Part shown: piece after piece, positions 23,112-30,103 of the stretch
Numbering within the stretch: the stretch's first letter is position 1
Layout: every line of letters begins with the position of its first letter
NCBI GenBank assembly: GCA_964617565.1
Contig: CAZTYH010000035.1
Span: 1 to 30,103, forward strand
Direction of reading: 5' to 3'
Origin: JAKJGV01 sp964617565
GTDB lineage: Bacteria; Verrucomicrobiota; Kiritimatiellia; CAIQIC01; JAGNIJ01
Length of the DNA: 30,103 nt
The notes under the pieces: generated by a model
Seen by the model: the letters and a program-made list of their open reading frames with translations, nothing else
Told to the model about the DNA's origin: nothing
Database searches by the model: none
Position numbers and translations under genes: made by a program

Positions 23112-23139
23112 ATTATAAATGAGGCTTCGAGCACGCAAA
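23112..23139 (-). promoter_or_regulatory. Promoter of the small lipoprotein gene
   Basis: A perfect TATAAT is present on the minus strand at 23112-23117, with TTTGCG (23134-23139) 16 bases upstream as a weak -35. An inverted repeat, TTCGAGC (23126-23132) and GCTCGAA (23152-23158), flanks the -35 and may be an operator shared with the divergent kinase gene. The start codon is about 50 bases downstream of the -10. Confidence 0.45.
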
Positions 23140-23224
23140 ACAAAAAAACGGGCTCGAACGAGTGTATCCAACCCGCCGTTTATGGGGTGAAACAGGGAGA
23201 GCGAGAGCGATTAACGTTCGGCTG

Positions 23225-26200
23225 ATGAAAAAGAAAAAACCAGCCAAGGGTGTCGGTCATCGTAGAGCTTCTCGAAAAGTTTCTTCGGCGTCCGAAACTT
23301 CGTCCGAGCAGAAAGCCGTCGAGGCCGTCTGGAATACGACCATGGCGGTGGAGATTGCCGGCGCGGGAACCATATCAGAATACCTGACACAACGGGGCAT
23401 GACCAAGCGCGCGCCGGAAAAACCTGCCGCGCCGGTTCGTCCCGCTTCGGTCCTTCGCGTAGAAGGGGGCGAGAAATATGTCGTCGGCAACCTGATTGCA
23501 GAGGGCGGAATGGGAACGGTGCGCGAGGTTCGAGACATCAATTGCCGCCGGGCGGTTGCGATGAAAATTCTGCGCATTGAAGATCCGCGTTACGAGGAAG
23601 AAGACGTGTTGCGGTTCATCGAGGAAGCGCAGATTACGTCCCAGCTCGAACATCCGAACATCGTGCCGGTGCACGAGCTCGGGGTGGACGCGTCCGGAAG
23701 TGTGTATTACACGATGAAGTACGTGAAGGGATTGGTTCTGAGCGACGTGCTCGACGACATTCGCCGGCGGAAGCAGGACGTGATCGAGCAATATCCCCTG
23801 GCCCGTCTGCTGACGATTTTTCAGAAGACATGCGATGCGGTCGCCTTCTCCCACTCCCGGAACGTGGTTCACCGGGATCTCAAGCCGGACAACATCATGA
23901 TCGGTGATTTCGGTGAAGTGGTCGTCATGGATTGGGGGTTGGCCAAGGTGCTGGAGCGTTCTTCGATCAGCACTTCCGCGGAAGAGGCGGGTCCATCCGA
24001 ACAGCAATCGCCGGATGAGCTGCCCGACGAGGAAAGCCCGCGCAAGAGCGTTGCGCTGGGCGACACAACGGTCACCTCCATACGCACCGATAAAATCGGC
24101 AGTGGCTTGAAGACCATGAGCGGCCGCATCATGGGGACGCCCGGATTCATGGCGCCGGAGCAGGCACGCGCCGGGTCGGCCGACGTTGATTTCCGGACGG
24201 ACATCTATTCACTCGGGGCCATCCTTTACAGCATTCTCACGCTCCGGCCACCCGTGCGCGGAGACGATCTGAAGGAAATTCTGATCAAGATCATAAACGG
24301 CGATATCGTACCACCCGCGATGTACAATGCGTGGCTGGACTCCTCGGCCCTGGATCTCGAAAACGACAACAAGCACCGGTTTCCCCACTGCCCGGGCGAA
24401 CAGATACCCGTCACGCTTTCGGATATCGTGATGAAGGCGATGGCGGTTGAACCGGAAGATCGTTACCAATCCGTGCGCGAGCTGCAGCGGGAAGTCGAGG
24501 CTTACCAGGATGGGCTCATCTGGCATCTCATCATAGACGAGGACTTTTCCGACGACGACGTGTTGACGCGCTGGGAAATCATCGGGGGTAAATACGAACT
24601 GAAGAAGGGGGAGTTGCGCCTGTATGCGGGCGAACCGCAATTGCTGTTGCTGCGACGGGAGGTGCCGGGCGATGTGCGTATTGAGTTCGAGTGCCGGCAG
24701 GAAAGCTCATACCTGAACGACGTCGGCTGTTTCATGAGCGCGATCATGACGGCGAACCGCAAGGAAATCCCGTCCGGCGGATACGAATTGAAGTACGGCG
24801 CCTACAGCAACACGATGAACGTATTGATGAAGTCGAATCATCGCGTCTGGAGTGTAGCCGCGTCGCCCCTTGTGCGCGGCAAGAAGTACAAGGTGGTGGC
24901 GGAGCGCATCGGGTCGCGGCTGAGGTTGGAGGTCAACGGCCAGGAAGCGTTTCGCTATACCGATCCGGATCCGTTGTCCGGCGCGGATCGCTCGGCCATC
25001 GGACTGCTCGGGTGGATGGCGGACACCCGCTACACAAACGTCAAGGTGTACAGCCTCGGCACGCCGTGGAAGAGCGATATCCTGGAAACCGCGGAGCGGC
25101 AGCTCTTGAAAGGCCGTTATGTGACCGCAATGGATTTGTTCCGCGAAGTGTTGGACGCCATGCCGGATGCGGATCGCCTGGCGCGTGCGCGCCGGGGGTA
25201 TGACACGGCGTATAGCCGGAACGAAATGGAAACGCACCTGCCCGAATGGCAGGCCCGGCTGCAGAAGGCCTGGCCCAACGCGCCGGTTCAATTGCGGATG
25301 GACAACAACGGGTTGACGGTGGAAATCACGCGGGCCGGCATTCGCGATCTCGATCCTCTTCGTGGGTTGCCGCTGACGACCCTGTACTGCGCGGGGAACG
25401 AGATCGAAGATCTGGAACCGTTGCGTGGCATGCCGCTTGTGACGTTGAACTGCGGGGGCAATCCGATCAGCAGCCTGGAGCCGTTGCGCGGCATGCCGCT
25501 GGATACGCTGCTGTGTGAATGCGCGAACGTGCGGAGCCTGGAGCCGTTGCGCGGCATGCCGTTGACGATGCTTAACTGCGGGGGATGCATGATCGAGGAT
25601 GGCTTGGAGCCGCTTCGGGAGATGCAGAACCTGACCTGGCTTGGTTGCTGGGGAAACAATCTGGAAAGCCTTGAGCCATTGAGCGGGCTGCCTATTCAAG
25701 CCCTGTATTGCGACGCGAACAGGATTACATCGCTGGAGCCCCTGCAAGGCATGCCGCTCGGCACGCTGATGTGCAGCGGGAACCGTATTGAAAGCCTGGA
25801 GCCGCTGGTCGGGCTGCCCTTGATCATTCTGCACTGCGGGGGCAATCGCGTGGAGAATCTCGATCCCCTTCGCGGCATGTCGCTGACCATGTTCAGTTGC
25901 CACGCAAGCCAGGTTCGAAGCCTCGAGCCGCTGGTCGGCATGCCGCTGGGGTCCTGCACGTGCGGCGCGAATCCGCTGCGCGGCATCGGCACCTTCATTC
26001 GCAATCCGCCCGAAAGCTTTTACTTCGACAGCGAGACGATTTCGACCGAGGAGCTGGAGTGGATTCACCGAGCCTGGTCACGGGATTTCCGTTACGCGGA
26101 GCACGCCAGAAATGTCGCGATCCTGCTGGCCATCCGGCGCGGGCAGGAGAAAAAGCTGCGTGATTTTGCGGCTGAATTCCAAGGTCATCATTACCTGTTC

Positions 26201-26515
26201 ATCCCGCGGTTGCTCGCGTGGGAGGAAGCCAGGGTGTTTTGTGAAAACGCGGGCGGGCATTTGCTGACGATTACCAGTCGCGAGGAAAACGAATTTGTGG
26301 CGTCCATGTTCCCGCGCGGGGCGTGGTGCTGGATCGGGCTATTCACCCGGGGCGGACGGCATGAATGGGTGACCGGCGAACCGGTTGCCTACAGCACGTT
26401 CGTTGATCCCTTGCGCGAGCGTGTGGATGGACCCAAGGTCTTCTCCAGCGGAAGCTGGTCCTTTGATGTCTGGCCCGATGCGCGGAACTGTTTTGTGCTG
26501 GAATGGGATGATTAA
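23225..26515 (+). CDS. Ser/Thr protein kinase fused to LamG-like, leucine-rich repeat and C-type-lectin-like domains
   Basis: The product has 1096 residues from the ATG at 23225; a GTG at 23162 is possible but adds an unstructured stretch, and neither has a strong ribosome site. A basic N-terminal tail precedes the kinase (about 85-435): glycine loop AEGGMGTVREV, Lys114 in AVAMKILR, Asp218 in VVHRDLKPDN, Asp236 in the DWG variant of DFG, and GTPGFMAPEQA. The activation segment holds an insert of about 60 Ser/Thr/acidic residues. A LamG/DUF1080-like beta domain follows (about 438-640), then a helical linker, a leucine-rich repeat array (about 697-930), a helical spacer and a C-type-lectin-like domain (988-1096; FIPRLLAWEEARVFC, GGHLLTITSREENEFV, WCWIGL, FVLEW). 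No hydrophobic segment long enough to span a membrane is visible, so the whole protein should be cytoplasmic. Kinase activity looks intact; the ligand is unknown. Confidence 0.92.
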   Translation: MKKKKPAKGVGHRRASRKVSSASETSSEQKAVEAVWNTTMAVEIAGAGTISEYLTQRGMTKRAPEKPAAPVRPASVLRVEGGEKYVVGNLIAEGGMGTVREVRDINCRRAVAMKILRIEDPRYEEEDVLRFIEEAQITSQLEHPNIVPVHELGVDASGSVYYTMKYVKGLVLSDVLDDIRRRKQDVIEQYPLARLLTIFQKTCDAVAFSHSRNVVHRDLKPDNIMIGDFGEVVVMDWGLAKVLERSSISTSAEEAGPSEQQSPDELPDEESPRKSVALGDTTVTSIRTDKIGSGLKTMSGRIMGTPGFMAPEQARAGSADVDFRTDIYSLGAILYSILTLRPPVRGDDLKEILIKIINGDIVPPAMYNAWLDSSALDLENDNKHRFPHCPGEQIPVTLSDIVMKAMAVEPEDRYQSVRELQREVEAYQDGLIWHLIIDEDFSDDDVLTRWEIIGGKYELKKGELRLYAGEPQLLLLRREVPGDVRIEFECRQESSYLNDVGCFMSAIMTANRKEIPSGGYELKYGAYSNTMNVLMKSNHRVWSVAASPLVRGKKYKVVAERIGSRLRLEVNGQEAFRYTDPDPLSGADRSAIGLLGWMADTRYTNVKVYSLGTPWKSDILETAERQLLKGRYVTAMDLFREVLDAMPDADRLARARRGYDTAYSRNEMETHLPEWQARLQKAWPNAPVQLRMDNNGLTVEITRAGIRDLDPLRGLPLTTLYCAGNEIEDLEPLRGMPLVTLNCGGNPISSLEPLRGMPLDTLLCECANVRSLEPLRGMPLTMLNCGGCMIEDGLEPLREMQNLTWLGCWGNNLESLEPLSGLPIQALYCDANRITSLEPLQGMPLGTLMCSGNRIESLEPLVGLPLIILHCGGNRVENLDPLRGMSLTMFSCHASQVRSLEPLVGMPLGSCTCGANPLRGIGTFIRNPPESFYFDSETISTEELEWIHRAWSRDFRYAEHARNVAILLAIRRGQEKKLRDFAAEFQGHHYLFIPRLLAWEEARVFCENAGGHLLTITSREENEFVASMFPRGAWCWIGLFTRGGRHEWVTGEPVAYSTFVDPLRERVDGPKVFSSGSWSFDVWPDARNCFVLEWDD
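25376..25948 (+). repeat. Tandem 63-base coding repeats (leucine-rich repeats with a cysteine column)
   Basis: Nine consecutive units, eight of 21 codons and one of 23, encode the pattern T-x-L-x-C-x-G-N-x-I-x-S-L-E-P-L-x-G-M-P-L inside the kinase gene; a tenth partial unit follows. The fifth position of every unit, including the partial one, is Cys (residues 722, 743, 764, 785, 808, 829, 850, 871, 892, 913). DNA identity between neighbours is high in the GLEPLRGMPL-coding part, so copy number may vary by recombination. Confidence 0.88.
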
Positions 26516-28398
26516 CCTTGCGGAGCGCATCCATCGGGGCCGCACGCCGGCGCGGAAGGCGATCCTCCTGACAGGGCGAGATGGATTTCCATTGCGGCCA
26601 GCATTTGCGGCATGGCGGATGGGGTTTGGTGCATGCGGGCAGCGGCCCCCGCCATGATGCGTTCAGCGCGAGCAAGATAGGTGCGGTCCTGCTTGTGGGT
26701 GGACAACCGAATCAGGTTCAGTGCAGCGACGGAGTTGGCGGCCGGTTCCGCGCTATCGTGATCTTCCTTGATGCGAAGAACAATATCCCTGGCGTTGCCG
26801 GCGGTGCAGAAATAATCGTCGGCGCCCGGGTCCGAAAATAATTCGTCCTGCTTGCGCTGAAGCGCGAGCGCCCAGGAAATCCACGTCGCGTTCGGCTCCG
26901 CTTCGTACAGGTCCAGCAGGGCCTGCACCAGGAACGCATAATCATCGAGACAGCCTTCGATGCGTGCATCGCCGTCACGGAATCTTCGAAGCAGAATACC
27001 GGAAGGCTCATTATACAGGTGTTGCCGGACAAAGGTGGCAGCCGCCTTCGCGGTGACAAGATAGCGACGCTGGTCGAGAACACGAAAGGCCTGCGCCAGC
27101 GCAGAGATCATGAGCGCGTTCCATGCCGTAAGGGTTTTGTCGTCGCGATGCGGCCTCGGTCGCCGCGCGCGTACCTCGAAGAGCATGCGGCGCGCCTTCT
27201 GCAGTGCGGCCCGTGTATTATCGTCACCTTCGCGCACGGCAAGGATGTTTCTGCCCTTGAACATGCCGTGCGGATCCACCGCGATGTTGCCGTCCGGCTC
27301 GACTCCGTAGTGGGCGCAGAACAGGCGCGTGGTGTCCGCGCCCAGGGCGGCCGCGATTTCCTCGTGGGTCCACAGGTAGAAAGCGCCTTCGCTATGACGC
27401 GACGGGTCATCGGGCACAGGGCTGTCCGCGTCTTCCGCGGAGAAAAACTGGCCGTCGTAACCGGTCATGTCCCGTAAAACATATTCGAGCGTTTCGCGCG
27501 CCACTTCTTCAAAGAAGGCGTCCTTCGTCAGGCGAAAGGCATCAAGAAAAGCCGATACGAGCAAGGCCTGATCGTACAGCATTTTTTCGAAATGCGGCAC
27601 ATGCCATTCCGCGTCCACGCTGTATCGGTGAAATCCGCCGCCCAGGTGGTCGCGAATTCCGCCTTCGGCGATTTTGCGCAGCGTGAAGATCGCCATGTGA
27701 AGTGCTTCCGGGTTTCCGGTACGTTCATGATGGCGGAACAGGAAAAGGAACGTGGAGGGTCGCGGAAACTTCGGGGCGCCGCCGAATCCTCCATGAACCG
27801 GATCGAAAGATCCTTGCAACTGGCGCAGTGCCTCATCAAGAAAATCCCGCTCATTCGGCACGCCGGATTTGCTGGGCGAAAGACCCAACTGACGGATTTG
27901 GCAGAGAACATCATCTGCTCCCGCGGAAATCTGCACGGCGTCGCTTTCCCATGCGGCAGCAATTTCCCGAAGAATTTTTTTAAACGCAGGATGTCCCCAG
28001 CGATCCTCGGGCGGAAAATAAGTACCGCCGAAAAAGGGCTTCAAATCGGGCGTCAGCCAGACACTCATCGGCCAGCCGCCGCTTCCGGTAGTGGCCTGCA
28101 CGAAGGTCATGTAAACGCGATCCACGTCGGGCCGCTCTTCCCGGTCCACCTTGATCGAAACGAAGTGATCGTTCAGCAGGCGAGCTGTTTCCTCGTCGGT
28201 AAAGGACTCTTTTTCCATGACATGGCACCAGTGGCAGGTGGAGTAACCGACGGAGAGAAAGATCGGCTTTTTTTCGCGGCGCGCTTTCTCGAAGGCCTCT
28301 TCGCCCCACGGGAACCAGTCCACGGGGTTTTCGGCGTGCTGCAAAAGATAGGGGCTCTGCTCGTTTGCGAGCCGATTTTTGAGGGTTGCTTGCGTCAT
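26512..28398 (-). CDS. YyaL/SSP411 family protein (thioredoxin-like N-terminus, DUF255, with six-hairpin-like C-terminus)
   Basis: Counted from the ATG at 28396-28398 the protein has 628 residues; ATGs at 28401 and 28413 are also possible and no start has a good ribosome site. The N-terminus begins NRLANEQSPYLLQHAENPVDW and carries the hallmark GYSTCHWCHVME with Cys55-x2-Cys58, then DHFVSIKVDREERPDVD and GGWPMSVWLTP. The remaining 450 residues form an alpha/alpha-barrel region (FGGAPKFPRP, GGIRDHLGGGFHRYSVD, HFEKMLYDQALL). Bacterial members and the animal homologue SPATA20 are widespread but their biochemical activity is unsettled; a redox or carbohydrate-linked role has been guessed from the folds. 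Its stop overlaps the kinase gene stop by three bases, end to end. It is divergent from the next gene across 99 bases. Confidence 0.94.
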   Translation of the reverse strand: MTQATLKNRLANEQSPYLLQHAENPVDWFPWGEEAFEKARREKKPIFLSVGYSTCHWCHVMEKESFTDEETARLLNDHFVSIKVDREERPDVDRVYMTFVQATTGSGGWPMSVWLTPDLKPFFGGTYFPPEDRWGHPAFKKILREIAAAWESDAVQISAGADDVLCQIRQLGLSPSKSGVPNERDFLDEALRQLQGSFDPVHGGFGGAPKFPRPSTFLFLFRHHERTGNPEALHMAIFTLRKIAEGGIRDHLGGGFHRYSVDAEWHVPHFEKMLYDQALLVSAFLDAFRLTKDAFFEEVARETLEYVLRDMTGYDGQFFSAEDADSPVPDDPSRHSEGAFYLWTHEEIAAALGADTTRLFCAHYGVEPDGNIAVDPHGMFKGRNILAVREGDDNTRAALQKARRMLFEVRARRPRPHRDDKTLTAWNALMISALAQAFRVLDQRRYLVTAKAAATFVRQHLYNEPSGILLRRFRDGDARIEGCLDDYAFLVQALLDLYEAEPNATWISWALALQRKQDELFSDPGADDYFCTAGNARDIVLRIKEDHDSAEPAANSVAALNLIRLSTHKQDRTYLARAERIMAGAAARMHQTPSAMPQMLAAMEIHLALSGGSPSAPACGPDGCAPQG

Positions 28399-28460
28399 CA
28401 TAAACAGGAACATCGTACAAGAAGGGCGGTTCTGCAAGTGATGCCGATCTTTGATTGAGC

Positions 28461-28488
28461 TTGAAGGATCTGCTGTTTGCAATATAGT
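28461..28488 (+). promoter_or_regulatory. Candidate promoter placed at the start codon of the acidic protein gene
   Basis: TTGAAG (28461-28466) and TATAGT (28483-28488) are 16 bases apart; the -10 matches consensus at five of six positions. Transcription would start near 28494-28496, two to four bases before the ATG at 28498. There is no ribosome-binding sequence in the bases before the ATG, which would fit a leaderless message. Confidence 0.42.
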
Positions 28489-28497
28489 CCGCACCCC

Positions 28498-29727
28498 ATG
28501 GCATGGCGCATTGATGAATTTCTTGTTAAGGCGGAACTGGATAATCGAACCAGGGGCCGGGTGACCGGCACGCTCTGGTTTGCGGGAAAAGCGAATCCGG
28601 TCACGCTGTATTTAAAGGGCAATCCCTGGCGCGATTTGGCCGGGCACAAGATAACCATCACCAACCCTTCGCCAAAACCGTTCGATCGCGATGGTTTCGC
28701 GGACGAGCAGATTGGCGTGGTCGGCGACATCACCGCGTCCAGAAAAGTCAGGGTTCCGGATTGTCCCATGGAGGAGTTTCTCGCCGGCTACAAGACCGGC
28801 AGGAAGTTCACCTTTCACATGGCGAACTGCCTTTACCTGGAATGGTTCAGCGAGCGGAACGGCCGGGTGGTTATTGAGTCAACCAATTACAAACTTGAGT
28901 TGGAAGGTCTTCCTTCGTGGCAAATGGACGAAGAAACGGAAAAGGCTCAACACAAAAAGAATCACGAAGCCATGACGGGCTTCATGGACCAGTTGGCCGA
29001 GGCGGTGAATCAAGGACAGGAATTATTCGACGATTCTGACGACAAGCCGACCAGCTCGGTTGAAGCCCAGGCCGATGCGGAGGCTGCGCGAATGGACCTT
29101 TTGCTGGATCGGGTCGGGGCAAGGTTGGAGCGTGAAGGGCGCGAAGAAAGCGATTTCGAACGGATCTTCGAGGAAGAAAAGGAGCGGCTCCGCAAGGAAC
29201 GTGGCGAGCCGGAACCGGAGCCGCTGACGCCGGAGCAGGAAGCAGAGCGCGAGGCATGGATCGAGGAAATGAATGCCATCGCGGAAGAAGCGCTCGAAGA
29301 CATGGAAACCGATGGCGGGTTTGACGAGTGGGAAAATCATCCGCTGGTCGAAACGTGCAGCGACCTTTCTTCCCGATTGTATCACGATGTTAAAGACCAT
29401 GGGTGGGTTCCGGAATCCGCATCGCACGAGCATCCCTTGAACGAGATTGTGGACGGTGTTCAGATTGCTTCGGCCAAGCTGGCGGGCGCGCTGAACGGAT
29501 CTATCCGCGATGAGGAATGGCCGCCCGACCCGTTGTTTGCCGGAGATACATTGGTTCGCCTGAAAAAAGCCCGCCGGCATTTGCGTGATGCGCTGGCCGG
29601 GCTCGACGCCGCCGATGAACAGCGCCTGGCGGATCCGGAGTGGCGCAGCCGGACCCGATTCGAAGTGAACGCCATCCTTGCGCAAGTCGAGGCCCTGATC
29701 AAGGAAGTGCGCGCGACGCTGGAGTGA
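28498..29727 (+). CDS. Acidic cytoplasmic protein of unknown function
   Basis: I do not recognise the family. From the ATG at 28498 the protein has 409 residues with no signal peptide or membrane segment. The N-terminal 140 residues look like a beta-rich domain with repeated strands (RVTGTLWFAGKANPVTLYLKG, then DEQIGVVGDITASRKV, then CLYLEWFSERNGRVVIES). A long, highly charged helical region follows, about 150-285, full of Glu, Arg and Lys (FERIFEEEKERLRKERGE) and likely a coiled coil. The C-terminal 110 residues are helical (SRLYHDVKDHGW, then RLKKARRHLRDALAGLD). The end overlaps the converging EVE gene by 29 bases. The domain order suggests a scaffold or adaptor, but nothing visible assigns a function. 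Confidence 0.82.
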   Translation: MAWRIDEFLVKAELDNRTRGRVTGTLWFAGKANPVTLYLKGNPWRDLAGHKITITNPSPKPFDRDGFADEQIGVVGDITASRKVRVPDCPMEEFLAGYKTGRKFTFHMANCLYLEWFSERNGRVVIESTNYKLELEGLPSWQMDEETEKAQHKKNHEAMTGFMDQLAEAVNQGQELFDDSDDKPTSSVEAQADAEAARMDLLLDRVGARLEREGREESDFERIFEEEKERLRKERGEPEPEPLTPEQEAEREAWIEEMNAIAEEALEDMETDGGFDEWENHPLVETCSDLSSRLYHDVKDHGWVPESASHEHPLNEIVDGVQIASAKLAGALNGSIRDEEWPPDPLFAGDTLVRLKKARRHLRDALAGLDAADEQRLADPEWRSRTRFEVNAILAQVEALIKEVRATLE

Positions 29728-30103
29728 GCGGCCTGTGGCCCAGCCGGACGATTCGCTCGAAGTGCTTGCGGTCCACCGGTTGGATGGACAGGCGGCAGCC
29801 GCGCTTTAAAACCATCATGTCGGCAAACGCCGGGTCGGCGCGCAGTTTGTCGAGGGGTATAAAGCGCGGGAACTTTTCGACGAACGCCACTTCGACCATG
29901 ATCCATACAGAACTTTCCGCGCCGGCGGTCGGATCCGGAACGCCGGTCTTCACGACGCGACAGACGCCCGCCACACCCGGCGGTTTGCAGCTCGAGTGGT
30001 AGAAAAGACCGAGGTCGCCCGCGCGCATGGAGTCGCGCATGAAGTTGCGCGCCTGGTAGTTCCGCACCCCGGTCCAGCCCGCGCGTTTCTCGCGCCGGAG
30101 GTC
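29699..30103 (-). CDS. EVE-domain protein, 5' end outside window
   Basis: The frame is open to the window edge, giving 134 visible C-terminal residues. The opening (GWTGVRNYQARNFMRD) and GDLGLFYHSSCKPPGVAGVCRV are diagnostic of the EVE domain, including the aromatic cage region around the Tyr-His pair. EVE proteins share the PUA-like fold and are thought to bind modified bases in DNA or RNA; in bacteria they often accompany defence or RNA-modification genes. The GTG at 30065-30067 is an internal valine of the VRNYQARN motif and not a start, because the frame continues upstream with family-typical residues. About 20-25 N-terminal residues should lie beyond the window. The last 29 bases overlap the acidic protein gene; the final residues (TPASRALP) go a little past the usual family end. 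Confidence 0.9.
   Translation of the reverse strand, partial: DLRREKRAGWTGVRNYQARNFMRDSMRAGDLGLFYHSSCKPPGVAGVCRVVKTGVPDPTAGAESSVWIMVEVAFVEKFPRFIPLDKLRADPAFADMMVLKRGCRLSIQPVDRKHFERIVRLGHRPLTPASRALP

Noticed and set aside
25376..25948. Tandem repeat considered as a CRISPR array
   Set aside because: Units are in frame, encode leucine-rich repeats and have no conserved-repeat/unique-spacer alternation.
24707..26068. 453-codon minus-strand frame over the kinase gene, with apparent repeats
   Set aside because: The repeats are the reverse of the leucine-rich repeats on the plus strand.

Overview
The window looks like a fragment of an uncultured Gram-negative bacterium, assembled from short reads: a block of exactly 100 Ns (7592-7691) interrupts a gene. 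DNA is GC-rich, with strong third-position bias that creates long antisense shadow frames. Lipoboxes, Sec signal peptides, a LolA-like periplasmic protein and an ArnT-like membrane glycosyltransferase fit a diderm cell. The mix of large discoidin-bearing glycosidase lipoproteins, a Ser/Thr kinase with a DWG motif and long accessory domains, and many secreted proteins of unknown role resembles the PVC group (Kiritimatiellota, Lentisphaerota, Verrucomicrobiota) or neighbouring uncultured phyla. That placement is an inference from gene style; no rRNA or other marker is present to settle it.

Layout. (1) 1-4793, plus strand, stress and envelope: a SOUL-type haem-binding protein (5' truncated) overlapping an exported glutathione peroxidase, then a tight Hsp20 - Lon protease - LolA-like run. 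(2) 4861-7591: a zinc-ribbon membrane protein and an SGNH hydrolase with Thr in place of the catalytic Ser, converging on an ArnT/PMT-like glycosyltransferase whose N-terminus is lost in the N gap. (3) 7801-14404, purine and folate synthesis: purB, a secreted coiled-coil/repeat protein, a fused PabB-PabC protein on the minus strand, purM and purH. PurH consumes 10-formyl-tetrahydrofolate and PabB-PabC makes its p-aminobenzoate precursor, so the cluster is metabolically coherent. (4) 14419-21341, carbohydrate and fermentation accessory genes: exported acetolactate decarboxylase, a clan GH-A lipoprotein with a double calcium-loop insert, a YhcH/YjgK/YiaL sugar protein, and a lipoprotein with three discoidin domains and a six-hairpin glycosidase domain. 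(5) 21457-23062: a more A+T-rich patch with an orphan AbiEi-type antitoxin-like regulator and its likely operator, then two small secreted proteins. (6) 23225-26515: a 1096-residue protein kinase fused to a LamG-like domain, leucine-rich repeats with a ten-rung cysteine column, and a C-type-lectin fold, with no visible membrane segment. (7) 26512-30103: a YyaL/SSP411-type thioredoxin-fold protein, an unrecognised acidic protein possibly translated without a leader, and an EVE-domain protein cut by the window end.

The strongest candidates for something undescribed are the kinase-LamG-LRR-lectin fusion, the Thr-for-Ser SGNH protein, and the pair of glycosidase lipoproteins around the YhcH-like gene with its interleaved palindrome and terminator-like hairpin. 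I see no CRISPR array, prophage, insertion sequence, tRNA or rRNA. Outside the N gap there is no stretch above 300 bases without a gene.
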